This document shows, in pieces, positions 13,076-23,967 of a stretch of DNA of 64,000 nucleotides; position 1 is the stretch's first letter; each line of letters begins with the position of its first letter. The notes beneath the pieces are model-generated. The model did no database searches and was not told the origin of the DNA. It worked only from the letters and a program-made list of their open reading frames with translations. The DNA comes from Liquidambar formosana (lineage: Eukaryota > Streptophyta > Magnoliopsida > Saxifragales > Altingiaceae), in the NCBI GenBank assembly GCA_039720395.1, contig CM077833.1, positions 31,283,478-31,347,477 of the forward strand. Direction: 5' to 3'. The translations under genes were made by a program, and so were the position numbers.

Positions 13076-13414
13076 AGCACAAGGTTAAGTGATCTACAAT
13101 CTGACCAAAAATTAATGTGACATGTCCACAAAAAACCTTTCCAACAGTAGTATGATAAAGTGCATTTGTCCGCAATAAGATTACTTAATTGTTATTACAA
13201 AAGGAAATTAAATGCAAGCAAGTGTTCAAATTAAGCCTATACCACAAATCTACAATTTTAAATGAAGAAGATGGAATACACAAAGGCCTCAGATAGGTTC
13301 ACCTCATACATCCTCTGCCCCAACATTGCCATTAATAATTAAACTCTAATAGCAACCCAAAAAAGAAGAAGTAAGAGATATATGAGATGATCCATTAAAG
13401 GTCCTTTATGTAAC
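12445..13414. other. Convergent intergenic interval between PLDdelta and plastocyanin
   Basis: It holds the 3' untranslated regions of two genes facing each other, an (AT)n/(AC)n microsatellite at about 13037-13077, and no coding sequence that I can support. Confidence 0.6.
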
Positions 13415-13923
13415 TTAATTGACGACCACTTTTCCAACCATACCAGCTCCCTGGTGAGGGGAACAGTAGAACGTGTATTCCCCTTTTCAGTCAAGGTCAC
13501 AGCATAGGTCTCTCCCGGTGCATTGAGCAGGTCCTCATCACTCATGGAGATTTTCGAAGCATCGACGCCGGATGGAATTTCGTCCTCGTCGAATATAACG
13601 TTGTGTGGGAAACCGGCATTGTTCTTGAAGACGATCTTCTCTCCAGGAGCTACAGCAAAGCTTTTTGGAACGAAAGCCAGCGAGCCGTCGTCGCCGCCGA
13701 GCAAGATCTCGATGGCCAATGCATTGCTGGCTAGCATTGCACTGGCGGCGGTAGCAGCAACAGCAACTCCAACATTTTTGAGTGAGGCCTTAACGCTAAG
13801 CCTTGGGGCGGCCAAAGAAGCTGACACCTTAGTGGTGGCATTGACACGGGCAGTGGTTGCACCGGTGGCCTTTAGGCCAGTGAACGATGGGATAGCAACA
13901 GCAGCAGAGGTAACACTGGCCAT
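13415..13923 (-). CDS. PETE: Plastocyanin precursor, chloroplastic, with a one-base frameshift near the C-terminus
   Basis: A single intronless frame starts at ATG 13923-13921 and runs to TAA 13417-13415 once one base is restored. Restored length is 169 aa: a 70-residue bipartite transit peptide (stroma-targeting part, then the hydrophobic thylakoid-transfer stretch [20 protein letters not shown]) and a 99-residue mature protein beginning [10 protein letters not shown]. Copper ligand His37 is in GFPHNVIF. The ligands Cys84, His87 and Met92 lie in [10 protein letters not shown], encoded just after the C-run 13480-13483, where one base is missing after mature residue Gly78. As written, the protein loses three of the four copper ligands and ends in unrelated sequence. 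The enzyme family carries electrons from cytochrome b6f to photosystem I in the thylakoid lumen. Every residue after the lesion matches in the other frame, so the damage is recent or a sequence error. Confidence 0.93.
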
Positions 13924-14260
13924 TCGTGAGAGATTTTTGTTGCAACAATCTTTGTGGGTGTGTTTGTGTTTGTGGGAGGAAAACAAAAGGGATAGAGAGG
14001 AAGGATGGGTTTTAAAAGAGTGAGGCTGTGAGATCGGGAGGTTCTTTTTTGTGTGGTTTGTATTTTGTGGCAGGGATATGTGATTAGATTATGGATGGCA
14101 AGGTAGATGGGTGGAGAAATGGGTTATCTGCGGGGGATTGCTACCATTGGCTGGGTTGGATGCTATCCTATGACGTGGCATAGATGTGCTGATGAGAGGT
14201 GGAGAATGTGAGGGCTGAGAAAGCATGCCAAATTAGTGGAAGAGGATAAGTTTTGCTCGA
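13924..14260 (-). promoter_or_regulatory. Plastocyanin upstream region with light-regulation-type motifs
   Basis: Read on the minus strand, this region has an ACGT-core box GCCACGTCA (plus strand 14171-14180, tgacgtggca), a neighbouring GATAGG I-box-like string at about 14164, a CCAAT box (plus 14146-14150), and a GATAAG string on the plus strand near 14247. Paired G-box and I-box elements are typical of photosynthesis genes. Motif matches only. Confidence 0.4.
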
Positions 14261-17039
14261 GGAAAATGGGAATGCAACTTTTAGATTTAGTCAAAAATTT
14301 CCTAATCTCCTTTACCTATTCTGGCCATCTCAGAGAAAAACTCTTTCCTTGCTTATAAGTAAATTGCTAGTTCTTAATACTGGCTGCTTAAACGTAACAA
14401 GTTACTAGGTTTGTCCAGCTGCACTTGTTATTATTATTATTAATTTGAGTATAATCAAGAACGTCATATTATTCCACGCCTTATCCTACTCCAATTTTTC
14501 AAAAAAACAGTGTCGAGATTCAAATCCCCTCATTCCCCATTTAAAGAGGGGTTACAAGGCAATAGTCAGATGAAAGTGAACTCCTGCGAGTTTAAAAAAA
14601 CCTCTACCAAGTTGTTGCGAGTAGTAAAAAAATTCGCTTTCCAAAGAAGAAAAATCCAGCTCTTGGACCATACATAGGAAGCACTTTTGCTAGTAATGGC
14701 TTCTCCATCTGAATCAGCAAGGAACATATATGTATGAGTAGATCATTAGAATTTTTATCCTGGATGTATTTCTATGGATTGACATCAGCACTCATCTTAA
14801 GGGTCGTTGAAAAAAAGGGTTCTTGAAAAAATTCCCTCAAAAGTTTGGTCCAACTTGTCTTCCTAGAGCAGCCTTGCAAATATGAGGTATTGGTGATTCC
14901 TCGGGGCAGATATTTCATCCCAAAATGACCCGGTAAGGGTTGGTGACCACAAAAGCAATGCTTAGAATTGGAACAGAAAAATATGTGGAGGTAATGATTT
15001 TCGTTGTTGTCAGGAGGAGAATATTTAATCTCTTAATCAAGCAAAGATTAAAGGCTCAAGAGCATGTTTTACAATGAGGTGGTGCCACGGTTTCAATGTA
15101 GAAACTTGTCTGTTGTCATACTGCGTCTAGAATTGTTGCAATAACTAACTGGTAGCAGGGGCAGCAGACCACATTAAGAGTTCAATAGACAATAGGGATG
15201 GAAAATTGTCATTTCATTAAAATGGCCAGGCAAAGAATTGCTAGACCACAAAATATCTCACACCAAAGAAAATATTAGTGTAAATACCATTTCCCCTTTA
15301 CTAGAATTGCATAATGGAGCACCCCCCCCCCCCCCCCCCCCCCCAAACAACAACACACACACCCCGACTGAAAAAAATAAAGAATAACAAATAAATAAAA
15401 CCACTAGTTTAGGGGCCAAATGAAGCATTTCAGGTGGGGTTCTACTGAAGGTAATATTAGGAAGCCAAAAATGTGAAGAAACACCACAAAGATTACCTGC
15501 AGTAAGGAAACAGATAATAACTGTAACAAGCTACTAAGAGATCCAATTGCAGGGTATTAATGTATCACCAAATATTATTCTAGACAGTGGTTGGTTGGAA
15601 ACAGCCTCTGCTACTACTCTTATCACCTGCTCCAATCCATGAGTTGCCCCACGTATTACCAGGTTTTCTTGTTTTCCCGACCAAAGATTATTCTAGAAAG
15701 TGGTTCGTTGGATGAAAAAAAAGGTTGCTCCGAGTCCTGACCAAGGAATTAGAAGACTACTTCGTCCAATCTGATTCCAACATAAATATAGATACCATTT
15801 AAGACATCTTCTAGTTCATGGAAAGTTGCGTCCCTTTTATGTCAGACAGATCTTTTAGGGATCAACTGTATAATTTTGGAATATACACCAAGACAATCAA
15901 ATTGAGAGCCTCACTTTCCTCCACTTACTGCATAACAGAAAATGAAATTAATATTTCCTCCCAGGTCATTTCCTAAACGAAGCTCCAATGGTCATGTCCA
16001 CGTCCACTAATTTCGGTTTCTAAATCTTCCCCAAACTATGCTTCTCCAAGGATATAGGCTGCAATGTGAACACCTTTAATTCTGCATGCTATGAGTTGCC
16101 CCCCACCAGCAAATAACTTATTTACGTCTAGAGTTAGCCATCTACAAAATGAAGTCCAAAGCTTTTCATTTTGATCGAATAAGTTATCAACTCAACTATA
16201 AGGAAACCATAATGCTATCACATTCATAAAATCCATGATCAATTTTGTTTCCCGCACACACATAGGCAAATAAAGGTGGAAGCTCTACCTAGTCACATTA
16301 TAAACATGGTTTAACATTCCTAAGTAAATAGCTCTAATCAACAGATTCACAGTGAATTATGGATCCATTCACCGACTTCGAGTCCCAAAGGCATCCTTAT
16401 TGTGCTCCCTCACAGGAGATTGCAAGATCAGGTCCGATCAAAGACTCTTCACCAAAGCAGACAGCTAATATCTTTTCAGCCTTCAAGTAGGTCTCTGTAA
16501 TTAAGATTTTGCCGATTCACTTGCATGCTAACAACCATCAACCATCCCTGTAGGAAGCCTATGGCTTTGATTAAAATTTGAAAACCTAACTAATGCCCCC
16601 GCCCCGTACACAACATCAAAAAACCATGCAGAGGCTTAAATCATTCACTACTACTTTACATACATAGTTCAAGATACATCAGTGTCTTACATTGTAGTCA
16701 TTAATTTAAACTTATGAAAGGGGATTGCTGTAACATATAATGATACTTCAATGATAATCCAAGTCCCCAAACCAGAGGATTCAGTAAGTGAACTCAATGA
16801 TTGATAACCTAGTAGTCTAGTACACAATCCTAACACACAGAATTGATTAAAAATCAAGTTAGCTGCCATTAAAGGGCTTGGGCAGTAAACTGATAGTGAA
16901 TAGCAACAGTTGGCTAACTAACCTACATTCATATCGTATCTTGTGACAAACTGGAAGAAAAAGCAAAGATAATTCCGAGCAGTAAAGATATTAACAGAGT
17001 AATCTATGAAACAACGCACATCAAAACCATGAAACCTCT

Positions 17040-17079
<40 letters not shown>

Positions 17080-18312
17080 TTGGAAGTCATCTTGATCCAT
17101 AGAATATCAATCTCCAAATGAATTGCTCAGCCATTTTAGTTGGTAGAAGCAACCTAGGAATAAGGCAAATAATATTTCCCCAATAAGATATGTTAGCACT
17201 AACCTATTTTGGATGTCAAAACTTCCTGCCATCAAGGTAAACTGCCTCAGAGACATTGGAAGTTAATATAACCAATAATTAACACTAAATCCTTATAACC
17301 CATCATATAAATGACAGCTATTTTAGACTGTTCTGCACAACAGCACATCCATAAAATTTGTCTGTCAGACACACACGGTCTTAAACACAAGTTTTAAGTC
17401 TTTTATTCAAGGTATAGCTGTCGAATGACACATTACACAAGTCAGAGCAAGCATCCCGGGTAAAACAGCAAAAAGGTAACCGCTGATACATAAACGACAG
17501 GCATAACAGCTAATCAACAGATAAGTTCCTATCCTATATGCATGATAAACATGCCCCTCTTTTCAAGTGCAGAGAAAATCCAGTAATGAGACAATCTATG
17601 TTATTAAGAGAAACCACCAAGAACAGGGCACTGACATTAGACATGTATTGCACTTCAACAATATAATGTCCATGGTTAAACAAATGGACTGCATATTTCC
17701 AAAATTGTTCAAGAGATTCAGCTTTAAGGAACTTTTCCATTTTAAGCCGTTCATATAAATCATGTCACAAATTACCTACTTTGATTATAAAAGTAATCCT
17801 ATTTTCAAGCCTGACATGTTGAGTAAATTGTATTTACCACATAGAAGAACCAAAACTAAACCCACTTTGTGCCTAACAAAAGCAAAAGTACCACAACTGC
17901 GGCACATAAACAAAATGACAGCAACTTAAAGAGGATCAAACAGGGAAACAATGCAATTTTCACACTCTCAACAAATTATAATTGAAGCTTATGAATGTAA
18001 AAGACATATGGTATTTTACCCGTCAATGTTACCCCACTAATGATGAGGCCTATGACACAACATATGGTAGTCCAACAACAATATGGAGAATATATATATC
18101 ATCATATATATAAAGCAGACATTATTACCACATTTTTCATTATAAATACACAGTAACAGAGAGGTGTTGATACAAATCAGCTCAAAAAGAATTCAATGCT
18201 GAATTATAAATTGGACATCCCACATAGCGAAAACCTATTTACAATCGCACAATATAACGGTTTTCCAGTATACGGAAAGGAATGTACATACTGTATGACT
18301 GGTCCTTTCACC
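14261..18312. other. Gene-poor interval, plastocyanin promoter to Zim17-like 3' end
   Basis: About 4 kb without a convincing reading frame or recognised element. It contains a 23-base C homopolymer (15322-15344) and a (GA)n tract (about 17045-17073). The last few hundred bases are probably the 3' untranslated region of the minus-strand zinc-finger gene. Confidence 0.5.
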
Positions 18313-19030
18313 TCATAAGATAGGAAAGACATCATTGTTATTATCATCGTCCATATCAAGATAATTGAACCTCACATCTGCTCTTGGGTCTCTATAATTG
18401 AAGCTTGGGTTCACATAGCACTTCATTTCGTGAAACAGGTTCAAATTGTCCACCAGCTTATGAAACACATTGCATCCACAGCACTACAAAACAGGAACAA
18501 CCCAATAAGAAATAAGAAATAATGATAATAATCCTATATGTGTATATATATATAATACAGATAGAGAGAGAGAGAGAGAGAGATATACCTGGACGAAGAC
18601 AGTGCCGTCGGTGTAGGCATGGGGATTGATGGCACGAGTGGTCCTTTGACCGCAGACATTGCAAGTGAAGGCAACACGCATCCTCCGACGTGGCGATTTG
18701 GTGAAGAGGGACCACGGGAAGGTCGAGATCCTCTCCGTACTGGATCCGTCCTCAGCGCCGGCGGGAACCGATGGGCCTTCCATGCCCGACCCCGTCGTCC
18801 ACCCTCTAACAGACGCCGCACTCAGAACCAATCCCATCGCCGCATCCTGAAATTGCCCAAAAAACCCCCAAAAACAAACCCTAAATTACCAAATCCCCAT
18901 AAAATCAAAATAACAAGAAAAAAGTGGAAATTGAATAATTTATTTGAAATACCTTGCTGAGGATGGGGATGATCTTTGAATCGTTCGAGTCGGATCGAAG
19001 ATCGGAATCGTTGCTGTTGTCTGAGTCAAA

Positions 19031-19074
<44 letters not shown>

Positions 19075-19253
19075 AAAGAAAAGTAACAAACGGATGAAGA
19101 TGATAGGAGGGGTGAAGGGGAGAAGATATATATCTTACTTTTGGAAGACATGTGAAAACGGTGGAGTCTTGAAGAGTGCTTCTTCTTTGGAGAAAGGATC
19201 GAAAGAGATGACGACGAAGAGACGATGGTCGCAGAGGAGCTTAGGGTCTCCAT
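18313..19253 (-). CDS. DNL-type (Zim17/HEP-like) zinc-finger organellar protein
   Basis: Minus-strand exons in order: 19253-19139, 19020-18953, 18846-18589, 18483-18313. All are GT-AG with phases 1,0,0; the product is 203 aa. The N-terminus is rich in Ser and basic residues (METLSSSATIVSSSSS...), as in a chloroplast or mitochondrial transit peptide. The conserved domain has two CXXC pairs, TCNVCG (C123, C126) and CCGC (C148, C151), with RRRMRVAFTC before and VFHKLVDNLNLF after. This is the DNL zinc-finger signature of Zim17/Tim15, the escort that keeps organellar Hsp70 soluble. The C-terminal tail is acidic (DMDDDNNND). Intron 1 contains a 31-base poly-A run (plus strand) and intron 3 a (GA)n tract. 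The family is clear; the compartment is inferred. Confidence 0.88.
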
Positions 19254-20012
19254 GGTGATAACAGGGACGAAACTGCGGCCTTTGCCTGTCTTGGCACGTT
19301 TCTGTCTCTTTGATCTTTAAATCCCCTTCGAAGAAGAGTGAATCTTCTGTTTCGACTCACAAATCCAGCGGCGTATATGTGGGTAGCTTCGACTTTACGT
19401 GTTATGGTCTGATCCGTAATAAACTACGGTGAGTTCGGTACAATGATCGTGTGTCCACGACTCGCGCATCATATGACGTGTCCTTAGACTTGACTGGTTG
19501 AATTAATAAATTAAAGAAATTATATGTAACTCATTTACCTTGGTTGAAATTCGAATAAATCTTCTAGCTTTTGTTTGGATCCTGAGAAGTTAGAGAAAAT
19601 ATTTTTTTTTTTTTAAATTATCGAAATTGTTTAAGAAGTTAAATTATTTATAAGCAATTTTAAATATTTTTGTTTCGCTTCTAATATTCCAAGGTCGAAA
19701 CCAAGCTTTAAAGATAATATCATTGGCACTCCAATTTGAATTTCAATATTGAACATATGCTCTTCAATGATGGTGTAATAGTGTTGTAATAAGTTCATTG
19801 CCAACCCATACACATTAGAATTCAATGTATTTTATGTACTTGTAGTGGGGCTGTCTATTTGTATAGATTATAAAATTATTTTTCTCTTCATTATAGTGAA
19901 AATTGCAACAATTTTACAACGCAAATAGAATTTTGTTAAAATACGTAAATCTAGTGTTCTGATTTGTCTATTTTGTTTATTTTCTTATCTCGTTAGTTTT
20001 AAGTTAAAATAA
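19254..20012. other. Upstream region of the Zim17-like gene
   Basis: The first 200 bases are the 5' side of the minus-strand zinc-finger gene. The rest is AT-rich, with no gene seen. Confidence 0.5.
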
Positions 20013-20783
20013 GGGTAGGGTTATTTCCACAACCTTTTTTGCTTCATCTACAGTTCTCTTTAATGTTTTTGTTAACTTTTGAGTTGTTTTTCCATAAAAA
20101 AACTCAAATAATCCTACAATACCCAATTTACCCTTATTACATATCCCCTCATTCCTCTTTATCTAAATTCCCATATTGCCCCCTTCTTTTAGTAAATAGC
20201 AATCCTTTGAAGTTAACATACCCGACTATAGTACCGACCATACTACTCTAGTGAACGAACTAATGAACATGAACTTTATACATATTGATATCACATCTGA
20301 TACCCCCAAAAAAAGGAAGAAAGTTTGAAACTAAATCTTCCAAAAAGTAAAAGAAGGGGAAATTTTAGATAGATGGCTTGTAATTACTAACCTTGCGAAA
20401 AATTTGAAACATAGGAAACATCTGTGACACAGGGATCAAACCGAGCAAGCCACACAACTAATAACGCCTATAGCAGAGAATGACATTCGTCCACAAACCC
20501 ATGGATGTTGAGTACAAAATAATTAAATTGATATTTGCACTACCATTAAATAACATTAAAGCTTAATCTGTTATAACCAAAATGACCAAAACCTTAGAAA
20601 TATACAAGCCAACCTTACACAAACCTCATGAAGCCTCAAATTAACCAATCAACACTTTTACGCCAAAATCCCTCTGTTGCAAATAATGGCATACAAAACC
20701 CTCTAGCTTGCTTTTTGGATTGTCTCATTGAAGCCTTTTACAGTTTACTCAACCACCCCAACCCCCCCCCCCCCCCCCCCACC

Positions 20784-20814
<31 letters not shown>

Positions 20815-21429
20815 TTGAATAAAACAATCCCTAAATCCTGAAAGAAAAAAATAAAATAAAATAAAGGGTCAAAAAGCCCTAAATTGAGAACCAAGCAAAA
20901 ATTGACAATGTTAACATAAACAATCCATATAAAGAAGGAAAATGAGGGCTTAAATAAAAAAGAAAATACCTAGGTAGAGTATTTTCTTCTTTTCTTGGGA
21001 GAAAAAGAAAATATAAAAGAGGTATGCAAGGGAAGAAAACTAGACAAAAATTGAACATTTAAGGAGAATGTAGGAATTGTACCTTACGTATTCCCTTCAA
21101 TACCTCTAACAGCTTTGTGTAAAGAAATTGGCTTCTTTTTACAAATAGGTGTTTGTCTTAGGTTTGTTCTCAAAAGAAGGGGCAATATGGAAATTTAGAC
21201 AAAGAAGAAGGCTGAACGTGTGATAGTTAATTGAGGAATACGTGATGAGGGTAAATTGGGCATTATGGGATTATTTGAGATTTTTATGCAAAAGTAGTTT
21301 AAAAGTCAATAAGAACATTAAATAGATTATGGGCTGTGGAATAGATTTTGGGCTTCCTAGAATCCAATCCAAGCAGGTACTAAGAGGATTGTGAATGAAG
21401 TCAAAAAAGCTGTTAAAATAACCCCTCCC
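20013..21429. mobile_element. Non-autonomous Mutator-like element (1417 bp) with long terminal inverted repeats
   Basis: The left end (20013 to about 20183) and the reverse complement of the right end (about 21179-21429) align over most of their length: GGGTAGGGTTATTTCCACAA against GGGAGGGGTTATTTTAACAG at the tips, then ctcaaataatcc, cccaatttaccct and ccatattgcccc blocks in the same order. The right arm has an extra insert of about 65 bases. Flanking 9-mers are TTAAAATAA (20004-20012) and TTAAAAAAT (21430-21438), an imperfect 9-bp duplication as left by Mutator-type transposition. No transposase frame is present. The interior carries a poly-C/poly-A tract at 20762-20810. Confidence 0.75.
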
Positions 21430-23967
21430 TTAAAAAATAAATACATAATAGTTAATACCATATTATTTACCAGAATCCTCTTATGAAAAGTGTCTCATTT
21501 TACATCTCGTTCGATTCAAAAAATAGATGGGGAAGATAACAAAAATTATGAAGACAATATATAGGTGGGAAGTGAATGTAATTATGGAAAAATATGATAA
21601 TCCTACAAGCCCATTGCAACACACACGCGCGCGCACACACACACACAAGGAAAAAAAAAAAAAAAACTATTCAATTAAAAGTACAATATTGTATTATTTA
21701 AAATTTTTGAAATCTATTATTCCTTAGCCTGGTTTGATATTTTGTTATATCAAAAAGGTTTTGATATATTGCATTATCGAGATTCACAACTGAAAATATG
21801 ACACTCTACATTCAATTACTATGAAGTCTGACATTGTTATTTTAAGTTATTTATAAAAATTGTTAGTTAGTATATCAAAATTTACATGGCACAGGACGCT
21901 CTTTGCTATAATTGTCTCAAAAATAGCAAAATTTTCAATAATAATAATAGATAAAATATCAATTCAGATTGAATTGTTTCAAAATAATATTACTATATTG
22001 GTCACGCTAATAAATTTTCCATTCTCACTGTTGAATAATATTCAATATGTTTGTCTCAAAATGACAAGTTGCATAACTAGTGAACAAAATATGATCATGA
22101 ATTCTTATTTTGAATAAATTGCTGGAATATTTTAATAATAAAGATAAATTAATAAATAAGTAAAGTTATTGATTTCATAACTAATTTAAATTATAAAATT
22201 AAATGTAATTAAATTTGGGATTCAAATTTTTTTAGACAAATTTTAAATATTATTTGGGAAGATATTGGTAGATGTAATTTATATATAGTATTATATAAAG
22301 TCAATTCCCTTTATGGTTGGACTGTACCTAAAAATACTAAAACACCCTTACAAGTTAATAAAGTTAAGAGACGATTTGATAATTTTACAAACTTTAAAAA
22401 ATTCATCATAATATATTTTTCTTTAATTCTCTCCCACACACACATGTGGTTTAAAAAACTTGAAAACTAGCATAACAGTTCCACTGATAGAGTAAAAATT
22501 TGAAAAGATGTATTACACAAGTATCGCATGTACTAGATTACCAATCTTATTGGTGCAAAGGAAATTTCTCTCCTACCAAGAAAAAACGAGAGAGTTGTTC
22601 TTTTCATGTATGAGACACCCTATATTTACGAAAATTAGCTACTCCCTAAAATTTTTAAAATTGTGGCAATGCCACGTGGTACAATGAAATTCTACCGGCA
22701 GATCTTTTTCAATTCCTATAGAGTAATCATTTAGAATACCAAAATGGGAATCGAAAATATGAGCCGAATAGCAAAATGACCAACCTACCCCTTAACACAC
22801 AAAACATGAAAAGCTACCCTTCTAGATTTTTCTATCCATCCCTCTTCAAAAAACATAAAGTGCTCCTTCTCTTTTATCCAAAAGTATCTCCCTCTTACGT
22901 ACCCACACCACCAAACTCAACCCTCCTTTCTATATTTTTTTCTAAGCACATGCAGGCTTCAACAACAGTTCTAGCTACGCGAGAAGGCTTCAATGACGAG
23001 GGATTTTAGCACAATTTGTAGAAGAGATTTTGACAGCAAATTTGGTAACGCGAGGAGGCTTCTATGATGGCAAGATTTGAGTACCATTTTTGAATGAGGC
23101 TTCAACGGTGGATTTGACGGCTTGCTCATGATGGGTGAGGGTCTTGATGATGCGATTGTCATGGCCAGAGGTGCAGTTTGACAGCAGCACAATATTTTGC
23201 TTATTTCTCTCCCTCTTTCTCTTTCTCTCTTTTTTTTCCTACTTGTGGATCTATGTTTTTCAGATAATTATCTTTAAACTCAAGATAATTATCTTTAAAC
23301 CCAAGATAATTATTTAGATTTTCAGTATAATTATCTAGGAAGTTAAGATAAAATTATAGTTTCTCATAAAATAACTTTATTTTTTATCTTGATTTTTCCT
23401 GTTTATTTTTTCTTTCAAATCTTGATTTTTGTGTTGCTTGTTGCCGATCAACTTTATGATGTTATTTTGATTTATTTTCTTGATTTTTCTATTTGTTAGG
23501 TTGGAGTAAATAATTTGATTTTTCGAAATCAAAGACCAGTGTCTTTTTTTGATGTTGTGCTGGATTCTCATTTTTTTAATTTTGAACGTGATTTTAGGTT
23601 TGATATTTAAATTAAATAAGAAAATGGTTTTTTGGTCTTTTCAGTATGAGTATGCAGGATTCATTAAGGACATTTTTTTTATTGGCAAATTAAAAGTCGA
23701 CATGTAAGTCGGCACATCACTTCGCCAGTCTCTAACTCGGCACATGTATCACTACTCATTCCTTTAAGAGCCGACAACGGCTGCTGCAATTACACAGATC
23801 CGGTAAATCCGAAAAAAAAAAAAAAAACAAAAAACATTAAACCCAAGGCTTGAAAAGCGAACAGAAAAAACCCCATCCTCACTTCTCAATTTCGCTTCAG
23901 TGTGTTTTTTCTCGTTGTCTTCGTCTTCCTTTCCGTCTTCTAGGGTTTTATCGCTTCCTATACAGCA
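21430..23967. other. AT-rich intergenic interval before the tra2-like gene
   Basis: There is no supportable gene. It contains a CA/CG microsatellite near 21620-21650, several A/T tracts, the 21-bp tandem repeat at 23262-23317, and the probable promoter and leader of the tra2-like gene in the last 150 bases. Confidence 0.5.
23262..23317. repeat. Tandem repeat, unit 21 bp
   Basis: The units AGATAATTATCTTTAAACTC+A and AGATAATTATCTTTAAACCC+A follow each other directly, with a third partial unit. Each unit contains the self-complementary GATAATTATC. Confidence 0.85.

Noticed and set aside
13523..14023. 166-codon open frame on the plus strand
   Set aside because: It lies antisense over the plastocyanin gene and its composition mirrors the Ala-rich transit peptide. 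No family resemblance.
18534..18960. Several 60-113-codon frames on both strands
   Set aside because: They overlap the true third exon of the Zim17-like gene in other frames; only one frame carries the CXXC zinc-finger motif and joins the other exons in phase.
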